NCBI RefSeq assembly: GCF_050003625.1
Contig: NC_134397.1
Location: forward strand, 281,410,431-281,474,430
Origin: Haematobia irritans
Taxonomy: Eukaryota > Arthropoda > Insecta > Diptera > Muscidae
Direction: 5' to 3'
DNA: 64,000 nucleotides
Made by a program: the position numbers and the translations under genes. Of this stretch, positions 24,201 to 38,900 are shown piece by piece. A model generated the notes under the pieces. The model was not told the DNA's origin. It saw only the letters and a program-made list of their open reading frames with translations, and did no database searches. Each line of letters opens with the position of its first letter. Position 1 is the stretch's first letter.

Positions 24201-27200
24201 TATGGATCGATTCAGAATCATCCGTTGAGTCGATCTAGCCCTGGCTGTCCGTCCGTCTGATCATATCTCTGTCCGTATGTCGTTGTTATCTATTTGCATT
24301 TTTGTTCATACGACAGAGGTCGCAATTTTTATCCGATTTTCATGAAATTTGGCTTAGAGTAGTCTTTGTTGGACAAAGATGAACGCTATTCGATTTTGGA
24401 AAAAATCAGATGACATTTTGTGTCGCCAAATTTGCATGCAAAAAAGACACTATTATCGGCATATATTAATCGATTTTATTGTAATTTGCCGCATATTTAT
24501 TACACATTCTTGCTTTATTTCTTCTTCTTTGTTCGTGTTATTTGTTGTTTTATGCAAAAAGTGTTGCCATCAATCATAATCATATGACAAAAAAATGTAA
24601 TTTTTTACAGGTGTTTTTTTGTGATCGCCGTCGGGTTTTTTCTTATATATATATATTGTATATTGCGACAAGATCGGGGGGAATGTTGACCCGATTTGAC
24701 GTGTTTTGAGGGTTTTAGCGGCATTTGTGAGAAAAAATTTCGAGTTTGTACATCGTCAATGCCGATAATAATGTAATAAATTCATACGTGTTCAGGGTAT
24801 AATAAAATTGATTTGTGTGAGATGGTGAATAGCACAACTAGTTGTCCTCGAGTCCAAGTTTAATATATGGATCGATTCAGAATCATCCGTTGAGTCGATC
24901 TAGCCCTGGCTGTCCGTCCGTCTGATCATATCTCTGTCCGTATGTCGTTGTTATCTATTTGCATTTTTGTTCATACGACAGAGGTCGCAATTTTTATCCG
25001 ATTTTCATGAAATTTGGCTTAGAGTAGTCTTTGTTGGACAAAGATGAACGCTATTAGATTTTGGAAAAAATCAGATGACATTTTGTGTCGCCAAATTTGC
25101 ATGCAAAAAAGACACTATTATCGGCATATATTAATCGATTTTATTGTAATTTGCCGCATATTTATTACACATTCTTGCTTTATTTCTTCTTCTTTGTTCG
25201 TGTTATTTGTTGTTTTATGCAAAAAGTGTTGCCATCAATCATAATCATATGACAAAAAAATGTAATTTTTTACAGGTGTTTTTTTGTGATCGCCGTCGGG
25301 TTTTTTCTTATATATATATATTGTATATTGCGACAAGATCGGGGGGAATGTTGACCCGATTTGACGTGTTTTGAGGGTTTTAGCGGCATTTGTGAGAAAA
25401 AATTTCGAGTTTGTACATCGTCAATGCCGATAATAATGTAATAAATTCATACGTGTTCAGGGTATAATAAAATTGATTTGTGTGAGATGGTGAATAGCAC
25501 AACTAGTTGTCCTCGAGTCCAAGTTTAATATATGGATCGATTCAGAATCATCCGTTGAGTCGATCTAGCCCTGGCTGTCCGTCCGTCTGATCATATCTCT
25601 GTCCGTATGTCGTTGTTATCTATTTGCATTTTTGTTCATACGACAGAGGTCGCAATTTTTATCCGATTTTCATGAAATTTGGCTTAGAGTAGTCTTTGTT
25701 GGACAAAGATGAACGCTATTCGATTTTGGAAAAAATCAGATGACATTTTGTGTCGCCAAATTTGCATGCAAAAAAGACACTATTATCGGCATATATTAAT
25801 CGATTTTATTGTAATTTGCCGCATATTTATTACACATTCTTGCTTTATTTCTTCTTCTTTGTTCGTGTTATTTGTTGTTTTATGCAAAAAGTGTTGCCAT
25901 CAATCATAATCATATGACAAAAAAATGTAATTTTTTACAGGTGTTTTTTTGTGATCGCCGTCGGGTTTTTTCTTATATATATATATTGTATATTGCGACA
26001 AGATCGGGGGGAATGTTGACCCGATTTGACGTGTTTTGAGGGTTTTAGCGGCATTTGTGAGAAAAAATTTCGAGTTTGTACATCGTCAATGCCGATAATA
26101 ATGTAATAAATTCATACGTGTTCAGGGTATAATAAAATTGATTTGTGTGAGATGGTGAATAGCACAACTAGTTGTCCTCGAGTCCAAGTTTAATATATGG
26201 ATCGATTCAGAATCATCCGTTGAGTCGATCTAGCCCTGGCTGTCCGTCCGTCTGATCATATCTCTGTCCGTATGTCGTTGTTATCTATTTGCATTTTTGT
26301 TCATACGACAGAGGTCGCAATTTTTATCCGATTTTCATGAAATTTGGCTTAGAGTAGTCTTTGTTGGACAAAGATGAACGCTATTCGATTTTGGAAAAAA
26401 TCAGATGACATTTTGTGTCGCCAAATTTGCATGCAAAAAAGACACTATTATCGGCATATATTAATCGATTTTATTGTAATTTGCCGCATATTTATTACAC
26501 ATTCTTGCTTTATTTCTTCTTCTTTGTTCGTGTTATTTGTTGTTTTATGCAAAAAGTGTTGCCATCAATCATAATCATATGACAAAAAAATGTAATTTTT
26601 TACAGGTGTTTTTTTGTGATCGCCGTCGGGTTTTTTCTTATATATATATATTGTATATTGCGACAAGATCGGGGGGAATGTTGACCCGATTTGACGTGTT
26701 TTGAGGGTTTTAGCGGCATTTGTGAGAAAAAATTTCGAGTTTGTACATCGTCAATGCCGATAATAATGTAATAAATTCATACGTGTTCAGGGTATAATAA
26801 AATTGATTTGTGTGAGATGGTGAATAGCACAACTAGTTGTCCTCGAGTCCAAGTTTAATATATGGATCGATTCAGAATCATCCGTTGAGTCGATCTAGCC
26901 CTGGCTGTCCGTCCGTCTGATCATATCTCTGTCCGTATGTCGTTGTTATCTATTTGCATTTTTGTTCATACGACAGAGGTCGCAATTTTTATCCGATTTT
27001 CATGAAATTTGGCTTAGAGTAGTCTTTGTTGGACAAAGATGAACGCTATTAGATTTTGGAAAAAATCAGATGACATTTTGTGTCGCCAAATTTGCATGCA
27101 AAAAAGACACTATTATCGGCATATATTAATCGATTTTATTGTAATTTGCCGCATATTTATTACACATTCTTGCTTTATTTCTTCTTCTTTGTTCGTGTTA

Positions 27201-30200
27201 TTTGTTGTTTTATGCAAAAAGTGTTGCCATCAATCATAATCATATGACAAAAAAATGTAATTTTTTACAGGTGTTTTTTTGTGATCGCCGTCGGGTTTTT
27301 TCTTATATATATATATTGTATATTGCGACAAGATCGGGGGGAATGTTGACCCGATTTGACGTGTTTTGAGGGTTTTAGCGGCATTTGTGAGAAAAAATTT
27401 CGAGTTTGTACATCGTCAATGCCGATAATAATGTAATAAATTCATACGTGTTCAGGGTATAATAAAATTGATTTGTGTGAGATGGTGAATAGCACAACTA
27501 GTTGTCCTCGAGTCCAAGTTTAATATATGGATCGATTCAGAATCATCCGTTGAGTCGATCTAGCCCTGGCTGTCCGTCCGTCTGATCATATCTCTGTCCG
27601 TATGTCGTTGTTATCTATTTGCATTTTTGTTCATACGACAGAGGTCGCAATTTTTATCCGATTTTCATGAAATTTGGCTTAGAGTAGTCTTTGTTGGACA
27701 AAGATGAACGCTATTCGATTTTGGAAAAAATCAGATGACATTTTGTGTCGCCAAATTTGCATGCAAAAAAGACACTATTATCGGCATATATTAATCGATT
27801 TTATTGTAATTTGCCGCATATTTATTACACATTCTTGCTTTATTTCTTCTTCTTTGTTCGTGTTATTTGTTGTTTTATGCAAAAAGTGTTGCCATCAATC
27901 ATAATCATATGACAAAAAAATGTAATTTTTTACAGGTGTTTTTTTGTGATCGCCGTCGGGTTTTTTCTTATATATATATATTGTATATTGCGACAAGATC
28001 GGGGGGAATGTTGACCCGATTTGACGTGTTTTGAGGGTTTTAGCGGCATTTGTGAGAAAAAATTTCGAGTTTGTACATCGTCAATGCCGATAATAATGTA
28101 ATAAATTCATACGTGTTCAGGGTATAATAAAATTGATTTGTGTGAGATGGTGAATAGCACAACTAGTTGTCCTCGAGTCCAAGTTTAATATATGGATCGA
28201 TTCAGAATCATCCGTTGAGTCGATCTAGCCCTGGCTGTCCGTCCGTCTGATCATATCTCTGTCCGTATGTCGTTGTTATCTATTTGCATTTTTGTTCATA
28301 CGACAGAGGTCGCAATTTTTATCCGATTTTCATGAAATTTGGCTTAGAGTAGTCTTTGTTGGACAAAGATGAACGCTATTAGATTTTGGAAAAAATCAGA
28401 TGACATTTTGTGTCGCCAAATTTGCATGCAAAAAAGACACTATTATCGGCATATATTAATCGATTTTATTGTAATTTGCCGCATATTTATTACACATTCT
28501 TGCTTTATTTCTTCTTCTTTGTTCGTGTTATTTGTTGTTTTATGCAAAAAGTGTTGCCATCAATCATAATCATATGACAAAAAAATGTAATTTTTTACAG
28601 GTGTTTTTTTGTGATCGCCGTCGGGTTTTTTCTTATATATATATATTGTATATTGCGACAAGATCGGGGGGAATGTTGACCCGATTTGACGTGTTTTGAG
28701 GGTTTTAGCGGCATTTGTGAGAAAAAATTTCGAGTTTGTACATCGTCAATGCCGATAATAATGTAATAAATTCATACGTGTTCAGGGTATAATAAAATTG
28801 ATTTGTGTGAGATGGTGAATAGCACAACTAGTTGTCCTCGAGTCCAAGTTTAATATATGGATCGATTCAGAATCATCCGTTGAGTCGATCTAGCCCTGGC
28901 TGTCCGTCCGTCTGATCATATCTCTGTCCGTATGTCGTTGTTATCTATTTGCATTTTTGTTCATACGACAGAGGTCGCAATTTTTATCCGATTTTCATGA
29001 AATTTGGCTTAGAGTAGTCTTTGTTGGACAAAGATGAACGCTATTAGATTTTGGAAAAAATCAGATGACATTTTGTGTCGCCAAATTTGCATGCAAAAAA
29101 GACACTATTATCGGCATATATTAATCGATTTTATTGTAATTTGCCGCATATTTATTACACATTCTTGCTTTATTTCTTCTTCTTTGTTCGTGTTATTTGT
29201 TGTTTTATGCAAAAAGTGTTGCCATCAATCATAATCATATGACAAAAAAATGTAATTTTTTACAGGTGTTTTTTTGTGATCGCCGTCGGGTTTTTTCTTA
29301 TATATATATATTGTATATTGCGACAAGATCGGGGGGAATGTTGACCCGATTTGACGTGTTTTGAGGGTTTTAGCGGCATTTGTGAGAAAAAATTTCGAGT
29401 TTGTACATCGTCAATGCCGATAATAATGTAATAAATTCATACGTGTTCAGGGTATAATAAAATTGATTTGTGTGAGATGGTGAATAGCACAACTAGTTGT
29501 CCTCGAGTCCAAGTTTAATATATGGATCGATTCAGAATCATCCGTTGAGTCGATCTAGCCCTGGCTGTCCGTCCGTCTGATCATATCTCTGTCCGTATGT
29601 CGTTGTTATCTATTTGCATTTTTGTTCATACGACAGAGGTCGCAATTTTTATCCGATTTTCATGAAATTTGGCTTAGAGTAGTCTTTGTTGGACAAAGAT
29701 GAACGCTATTCGATTTTGGAAAAAATCAGATGACATTTTGTGTCGCCAAATTTGCATGCAAAAAAGACACTATTATCGGCATATATTAATCGATTTTATT
29801 GTAATTTGCCGCATATTTATTACACATTCTTGCTTTATTTCTTCTTCTTTGTTCGTGTTATTTGTTGTTTTATGCAAAAAGTGTTGCCATCAATCATAAT
29901 CATATGACAAAAAAATGTAATTTTTTACAGGTGTTTTTTTGTGATCGCCGTCGGGTTTTTTCTTATATATATATATTGTATATTGCGACAAGATCGGGGG
30001 GAATGTTGACCCGATTTGACGTGTTTTGAGGGTTTTAGCGGCATTTGTGAGAAAAAATTTCGAGTTTGTACATCGTCAATGCCGATAATAATGTAATAAA
30101 TTCATACGTGTTCAGGGTATAATAAAATTGATTTGTGTGAGATGGTGAATAGCACAACTAGTTGTCCTCGAGTCCAAGTTTAATATATGGATCGATTCAG

Positions 30201-31920
30201 AATCATCCGTTGAGTCGATCTAGCCCTGGCTGTCCGTCCGTCTGATCATATCTCTGTCCGTATGTCGTTGTTATCTATTTGCATTTTTGTTCATACGACA
30301 GAGGTCGCAATTTTTATCCGATTTTCATGAAATTTGGCTTAGAGTAGTCTTTGTTGGACAAAGATGAACGCTATTCGATTTTGGAAAAAATCAGATGACA
30401 TTTTGTGTCGCCAAATTTGCATGCAAAAAAGACACTATTATCGGCATATATTAATCGATTTTATTGTAATTTGCCGCATATTTATTACACATTCTTGCTT
30501 TATTTCTTCTTCTTTGTTCGTGTTATTTGTTGTTTTATGCAAAAAGTGTTGCCATCAATCATAATCATATGACAAAAAAATGTAATTTTTTACAGGTGTT
30601 TTTTTGTGATCGCCGTCGGGTTTTTTCTTATATATATATATTGTATATTGCGACAAGATCGGGGGGAATGTTGACCCGATTTGACGTGTTTTGAGGGTTT
30701 TAGCGGCATTTGTGAGAAAAAATTTCGAGTTTGTACATCGTCAATGCCGATAATAATGTAATAAATTCATACGTGTTCAGGGTATAATAAAATTGATTTG
30801 TGTGAGATGGTGAATAGCACAACTAGTTGTCCTCGAGTCCAAGTTTAATATATGGATCGATTCAGAATCATCCGTTGAGTCGATCTAGCCCTGGCTGTCC
30901 GTCCGTCTGATCATATCTCTGTCCGTATGTCGTTGTTATCTATTTGCATTTTTGTTCATACGACAGAGGTCGCAATTTTTATCCGATTTTCATGAAATTT
31001 GGCTTAGAGTAGTCTTTGTTGGACAAAGATGAACGCTATTAGATTTTGGAAAAAATCAGATGACATTTTGTGTCGCCAAATTTGCATGCAAAAAAGACAC
31101 TATTATCGGCATATATTAATCGATTTTATTGTAATTTGCCGCATATTTATTACACATTCTTGCTTTATTTCTTCTTCTTTGTTCGTGTTATTTGTTGTTT
31201 TATGCAAAAAGTGTTGCCATCAATCATAATCATATGACAAAAAAATGTAATTTTTTACAGGTGTTTTTTTGTGATCGCCGTCGGGTTTTTTCTTATATAT
31301 ATATATTGTATATTGCGACAAGATCGGGGGGAATGTTGACCCGATTTGACGTGTTTTGAGGGTTTTAGCGGCATTTGTGAGAAAAAATTTCGAGTTTGTA
31401 CATCGTCAATGCCGATAATAATGTAATAAATTCATACGTGTTCAGGGTATAATAAAATTGATTTGTGTGAGATGGTGAATAGCACAACTAGTTGTCCTCG
31501 AGTCCAAGTTTAATATATGGATCGATTCAGAATCATCCGTTGAGTCGATCTAGCCCTGGCTGTCCGTCCGTCTGATCATATCTCTGTCCGTATGTCGTTG
31601 TTATCTATTTGCATTTTTGTTCATACGACAGAGGTCGCAATTTTTATCCGATTTTCATGAAATTTGGCTTAGAGTAGTCTTTGTTGGACAAAGATGAACG
31701 CTATTAGATTTTGGAAAAAATCAGATGACATTTTGTGTCGCCAAATTTGCATGCAAAAAAGACACTATTATCGGCATATATTAATCGATTTTATTGTAAT
31801 TTGCCGCATATTTATTACACATTCTTGCTTTATTTCTTCTTCTTTGTTCGTGTTATTTGTTGTTTTATGCAAAAAGTGTTGCCATCAATCATAATCATAT
31901 GACAAAAAAATGTAATTTTT
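15296..31920 (+). repeat. Array segment, copies 24-48, irregular A/C order, all (TA)6
   Basis: Twenty-five 665-bp copies. Allele C is in copies 24, 30, 31, 32, 36, 37, 39, 40, 42, 45 and 46; the rest carry A. Runs of like copies (25-29 A, 30-32 C, 33-35 A) suggest local spread of single variants. Copies 39-46 read C C A C A A C C, the same eight-copy order seen at copies 89-96. No genes or insertions were seen. Confidence 0.88.
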
Positions 31921-34900
31921 TACAGGTGTTTTTTTGTGATCGCCGTCGGGTTTTTTCTTATATATATATATATTGTATATTGCGACAAGATCGGGGGGAA
32001 TGTTGACCCGATTTGACGTGTTTTGAGGGTTTTAGCGGCATTTGTGAGAAAAAATTTCGAGTTTGTACATCGTCAATGCCGATAATAATGTAATAAATTC
32101 ATACGTGTTCAGGGTATAATAAAATTGATTTGTGTGAGATGGTGAATAGCACAACTAGTTGTCCTCGAGTCCAAGTTTAATATATGGATCGATTCAGAAT
32201 CATCCGTTGAGTCGATCTAGCCCTGGCTGTCCGTCCGTCTGATCATATCTCTGTCCGTATGTCGTTGTTATCTATTTGCATTTTTGTTCATACGACAGAG
32301 GTCGCAATTTTTATCCGATTTTCATGAAATTTGGCTTAGAGTAGTCTTTGTTGGACAAAGATGAACGCTATTCGATTTTGGAAAAAATCAGATGACATTT
32401 TGTGTCGCCAAATTTGCATGCAAAAAAGACACTATTATCGGCATATATTAATCGATTTTATTGTAATTTGCCGCATATTTATTACACATTCTTGCTTTAT
32501 TTCTTCTTCTTTGTTCGTGTTATTTGTTGTTTTATGCAAAAAGTGTTGCCATCAATCATAATCATATGACAAAAAAATGTAATTTTTTACAGGTGTTTTT
32601 TTGTGATCGCCGTCGGGTTTTTTCTTATATATATATATTGTATATTGCGACAAGATCGGGGGGAATGTTGACCCGATTTGACGTGTTTTGAGGGTTTTAG
32701 CGGCATTTGTGAGAAAAAATTTCGAGTTTGTACATCGTCAATGCCGATAATAATGTAATAAATTCATACGTGTTCAGGGTATAATAAAATTGATTTGTGT
32801 GAGATGGTGAATAGCACAACTAGTTGTCCTCGAGTCCAAGTTTAATATATGGATCGATTCAGAATCATCCGTTGAGTCGATCTAGCCCTGGCTGTCCGTC
32901 CGTCTGATCATATCTCTGTCCGTATGTCGTTGTTATCTATTTGCATTTTTGTTCATACGACAGAGGTCGCAATTTTTATCCGATTTTCATGAAATTTGGC
33001 TTAGAGTAGTCTTTGTTGGACAAAGATGAACGCTATTAGATTTTGGAAAAAATCAGATGACATTTTGTGTCGCCAAATTTGCATGCAAAAAAGACACTAT
33101 TATCGGCATATATTAATCGATTTTATTGTAATTTGCCGCATATTTATTACACATTCTTGCTTTATTTCTTCTTCTTTGTTCGTGTTATTTGTTGTTTTAT
33201 GCAAAAAGTGTTGCCATCAATCATAATCATATGACAAAAAAATGTAATTTTTTACAGGTGTTTTTTTGTGATCGCCGTCGGGTTTTTTCTTATATATATA
33301 TATTGTATATTGCGACAAGATCGGGGGGAATGTTGACCCGATTTGACGTGTTTTGAGGGTTTTAGCGGCATTTGTGAGAAAAAATTTCGAGTTTGTACAT
33401 CGTCAATGCCGATAATAATGTAATAAATTCATACGTGTTCAGGGTATAATAAAATTGATTTGTGTGAGATGGTGAATAGCACAACTAGTTGTCCTCGAGT
33501 CCAAGTTTAATATATGGATCGATTCAGAATCATCCGTTGAGTCGATCTAGCCCTGGCTGTCCGTCCGTCTGATCATATCTCTGTCCGTATGTCGTTGTTA
33601 TCTATTTGCATTTTTGTTCATACGACAGAGGTCGCAATTTTTATCCGATTTTCATGAAATTTGGCTTAGAGTAGTCTTTGTTGGACAAAGATGAACGCTA
33701 TTCGATTTTGGAAAAAATCAGATGACATTTTGTGTCGCCAAATTTGCATGCAAAAAAGACACTATTATCGGCATATATTAATCGATTTTATTGTAATTTG
33801 CCGCATATTTATTACACATTCTTGCTTTATTTCTTCTTCTTTGTTCGTGTTATTTGTTGTTTTATGCAAAAAGTGTTGCCATCAATCATAATCATATGAC
33901 AAAAAAATGTAATTTTTTACAGGTGTTTTTTTGTGATCGCCGTCGGGTTTTTTCTTATATATATATATTGTATATTGCGACAAGATCGGGGGGAATGTTG
34001 ACCCGATTTGACGTGTTTTGAGGGTTTTAGCGGCATTTGTGAGAAAAAATTTCGAGTTTGTACATCGTCAATGCCGATAATAATGTAATAAATTCATACG
34101 TGTTCAGGGTATAATAAAATTGATTTGTGTGAGATGGTGAATAGCACAACTAGTTGTCCTCGAGTCCAAGTTTAATATATGGATCGATTCAGAATCATCC
34201 GTTGAGTCGATCTAGCCCTGGCTGTCCGTCCGTCTGATCATATCTCTGTCCGTATGTCGTTGTTATCTATTTGCATTTTTGTTCATACGACAGAGGTCGC
34301 AATTTTTATCCGATTTTCATGAAATTTGGCTTAGAGTAGTCTTTGTTGGACAAAGATGAACGCTATTAGATTTTGGAAAAAATCAGATGACATTTTGTGT
34401 CGCCAAATTTGCATGCAAAAAAGACACTATTATCGGCATATATTAATCGATTTTATTGTAATTTGCCGCATATTTATTACACATTCTTGCTTTATTTCTT
34501 CTTCTTTGTTCGTGTTATTTGTTGTTTTATGCAAAAAGTGTTGCCATCAATCATAATCATATGACAAAAAAATGTAATTTTTTACAGGTGTTTTTTTGTG
34601 ATCGCCGTCGGGTTTTTTCTTATATATATATATTGTATATTGCGACAAGATCGGGGGGAATGTTGACCCGATTTGACGTGTTTTGAGGGTTTTAGCGGCA
34701 TTTGTGAGAAAAAATTTCGAGTTTGTACATCGTCAATGCCGATAATAATGTAATAAATTCATACGTGTTCAGGGTATAATAAAATTGATTTGTGTGAGAT
34801 GGTGAATAGCACAACTAGTTGTCCTCGAGTCCAAGTTTAATATATGGATCGATTCAGAATCATCCGTTGAGTCGATCTAGCCCTGGCTGTCCGTCCGTCT

Positions 34901-35912
34901 GATCATATCTCTGTCCGTATGTCGTTGTTATCTATTTGCATTTTTGTTCATACGACAGAGGTCGCAATTTTTATCCGATTTTCATGAAATTTGGCTTAGA
35001 GTAGTCTTTGTTGGACAAAGATGAACGCTATTAGATTTTGGAAAAAATCAGATGACATTTTGTGTCGCCAAATTTGCATGCAAAAAAGACACTATTATCG
35101 GCATATATTAATCGATTTTATTGTAATTTGCCGCATATTTATTACACATTCTTGCTTTATTTCTTCTTCTTTGTTCGTGTTATTTGTTGTTTTATGCAAA
35201 AAGTGTTGCCATCAATCATAATCATATGACAAAAAAATGTAATTTTTTACAGGTGTTTTTTTGTGATCGCCGTCGGGTTTTTTCTTATATATATATATTG
35301 TATATTGCGACAAGATCGGGGGGAATGTTGACCCGATTTGACGTGTTTTGAGGGTTTTAGCGGCATTTGTGAGAAAAAATTTCGAGTTTGTACATCGTCA
35401 ATGCCGATAATAATGTAATAAATTCATACGTGTTCAGGGTATAATAAAATTGATTTGTGTGAGATGGTGAATAGCACAACTAGTTGTCCTCGAGTCCAAG
35501 TTTAATATATGGATCGATTCAGAATCATCCGTTGAGTCGATCTAGCCCTGGCTGTCCGTCCGTCTGATCATATCTCTGTCCGTATGTCGTTGTTATCTAT
35601 TTGCATTTTTGTTCATACGACAGAGGTCGCAATTTTTATCCGATTTTCATGAAATTTGGCTTAGAGTAGTCTTTGTTGGACAAAGATGAACGCTATTAGA
35701 TTTTGGAAAAAATCAGATGACATTTTGTGTCGCCAAATTTGCATGCAAAAAAGACACTATTATCGGCATATATTAATCGATTTTATTGTAATTTGCCGCA
35801 TATTTATTACACATTCTTGCTTTATTTCTTCTTCTTTGTTCGTGTTATTTGTTGTTTTATGCAAAAAGTGTTGCCATCAATCATAATCATATGACAAAAA
35901 AATGTAATTTTT
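31921..35912 (+). repeat. Six-monomer higher-order unit, first copy (copies 49-54), 3992 bp
   Basis: The unit starts with a 667-bp copy carrying (TA)7 and allele C, followed by five 665-bp copies, giving the allele order C A C A A A. The next 3992 bp repeat exactly this combination of length and allele markers. This is best explained by duplication of the whole six-copy block through unequal exchange or a similar process. Confidence 0.85.
31959..31972 (+). repeat. (TA)7 variant tract, copy 49
   Basis: Seven TA units instead of six make this copy 667 bp. It is the first (TA)7 in the window; the preceding 48 copies all have (TA)6. This copy carries allele C. Confidence 0.95.
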
Positions 35913-38900
35913 TACAGGTGTTTTTTTGTGATCGCCGTCGGGTTTTTTCTTATATATATATATATTGTATATTGCGACAAGATCGGGGGGAATGTTGACC
36001 CGATTTGACGTGTTTTGAGGGTTTTAGCGGCATTTGTGAGAAAAAATTTCGAGTTTGTACATCGTCAATGCCGATAATAATGTAATAAATTCATACGTGT
36101 TCAGGGTATAATAAAATTGATTTGTGTGAGATGGTGAATAGCACAACTAGTTGTCCTCGAGTCCAAGTTTAATATATGGATCGATTCAGAATCATCCGTT
36201 GAGTCGATCTAGCCCTGGCTGTCCGTCCGTCTGATCATATCTCTGTCCGTATGTCGTTGTTATCTATTTGCATTTTTGTTCATACGACAGAGGTCGCAAT
36301 TTTTATCCGATTTTCATGAAATTTGGCTTAGAGTAGTCTTTGTTGGACAAAGATGAACGCTATTCGATTTTGGAAAAAATCAGATGACATTTTGTGTCGC
36401 CAAATTTGCATGCAAAAAAGACACTATTATCGGCATATATTAATCGATTTTATTGTAATTTGCCGCATATTTATTACACATTCTTGCTTTATTTCTTCTT
36501 CTTTGTTCGTGTTATTTGTTGTTTTATGCAAAAAGTGTTGCCATCAATCATAATCATATGACAAAAAAATGTAATTTTTTACAGGTGTTTTTTTGTGATC
36601 GCCGTCGGGTTTTTTCTTATATATATATATTGTATATTGCGACAAGATCGGGGGGAATGTTGACCCGATTTGACGTGTTTTGAGGGTTTTAGCGGCATTT
36701 GTGAGAAAAAATTTCGAGTTTGTACATCGTCAATGCCGATAATAATGTAATAAATTCATACGTGTTCAGGGTATAATAAAATTGATTTGTGTGAGATGGT
36801 GAATAGCACAACTAGTTGTCCTCGAGTCCAAGTTTAATATATGGATCGATTCAGAATCATCCGTTGAGTCGATCTAGCCCTGGCTGTCCGTCCGTCTGAT
36901 CATATCTCTGTCCGTATGTCGTTGTTATCTATTTGCATTTTTGTTCATACGACAGAGGTCGCAATTTTTATCCGATTTTCATGAAATTTGGCTTAGAGTA
37001 GTCTTTGTTGGACAAAGATGAACGCTATTAGATTTTGGAAAAAATCAGATGACATTTTGTGTCGCCAAATTTGCATGCAAAAAAGACACTATTATCGGCA
37101 TATATTAATCGATTTTATTGTAATTTGCCGCATATTTATTACACATTCTTGCTTTATTTCTTCTTCTTTGTTCGTGTTATTTGTTGTTTTATGCAAAAAG
37201 TGTTGCCATCAATCATAATCATATGACAAAAAAATGTAATTTTTTACAGGTGTTTTTTTGTGATCGCCGTCGGGTTTTTTCTTATATATATATATTGTAT
37301 ATTGCGACAAGATCGGGGGGAATGTTGACCCGATTTGACGTGTTTTGAGGGTTTTAGCGGCATTTGTGAGAAAAAATTTCGAGTTTGTACATCGTCAATG
37401 CCGATAATAATGTAATAAATTCATACGTGTTCAGGGTATAATAAAATTGATTTGTGTGAGATGGTGAATAGCACAACTAGTTGTCCTCGAGTCCAAGTTT
37501 AATATATGGATCGATTCAGAATCATCCGTTGAGTCGATCTAGCCCTGGCTGTCCGTCCGTCTGATCATATCTCTGTCCGTATGTCGTTGTTATCTATTTG
37601 CATTTTTGTTCATACGACAGAGGTCGCAATTTTTATCCGATTTTCATGAAATTTGGCTTAGAGTAGTCTTTGTTGGACAAAGATGAACGCTATTCGATTT
37701 TGGAAAAAATCAGATGACATTTTGTGTCGCCAAATTTGCATGCAAAAAAGACACTATTATCGGCATATATTAATCGATTTTATTGTAATTTGCCGCATAT
37801 TTATTACACATTCTTGCTTTATTTCTTCTTCTTTGTTCGTGTTATTTGTTGTTTTATGCAAAAAGTGTTGCCATCAATCATAATCATATGACAAAAAAAT
37901 GTAATTTTTTACAGGTGTTTTTTTGTGATCGCCGTCGGGTTTTTTCTTATATATATATATTGTATATTGCGACAAGATCGGGGGGAATGTTGACCCGATT
38001 TGACGTGTTTTGAGGGTTTTAGCGGCATTTGTGAGAAAAAATTTCGAGTTTGTACATCGTCAATGCCGATAATAATGTAATAAATTCATACGTGTTCAGG
38101 GTATAATAAAATTGATTTGTGTGAGATGGTGAATAGCACAACTAGTTGTCCTCGAGTCCAAGTTTAATATATGGATCGATTCAGAATCATCCGTTGAGTC
38201 GATCTAGCCCTGGCTGTCCGTCCGTCTGATCATATCTCTGTCCGTATGTCGTTGTTATCTATTTGCATTTTTGTTCATACGACAGAGGTCGCAATTTTTA
38301 TCCGATTTTCATGAAATTTGGCTTAGAGTAGTCTTTGTTGGACAAAGATGAACGCTATTAGATTTTGGAAAAAATCAGATGACATTTTGTGTCGCCAAAT
38401 TTGCATGCAAAAAAGACACTATTATCGGCATATATTAATCGATTTTATTGTAATTTGCCGCATATTTATTACACATTCTTGCTTTATTTCTTCTTCTTTG
38501 TTCGTGTTATTTGTTGTTTTATGCAAAAAGTGTTGCCATCAATCATAATCATATGACAAAAAAATGTAATTTTTTACAGGTGTTTTTTTGTGATCGCCGT
38601 CGGGTTTTTTCTTATATATATATATTGTATATTGCGACAAGATCGGGGGGAATGTTGACCCGATTTGACGTGTTTTGAGGGTTTTAGCGGCATTTGTGAG
38701 AAAAAATTTCGAGTTTGTACATCGTCAATGCCGATAATAATGTAATAAATTCATACGTGTTCAGGGTATAATAAAATTGATTTGTGTGAGATGGTGAATA
38801 GCACAACTAGTTGTCCTCGAGTCCAAGTTTAATATATGGATCGATTCAGAATCATCCGTTGAGTCGATCTAGCCCTGGCTGTCCGTCCGTCTGATCATAT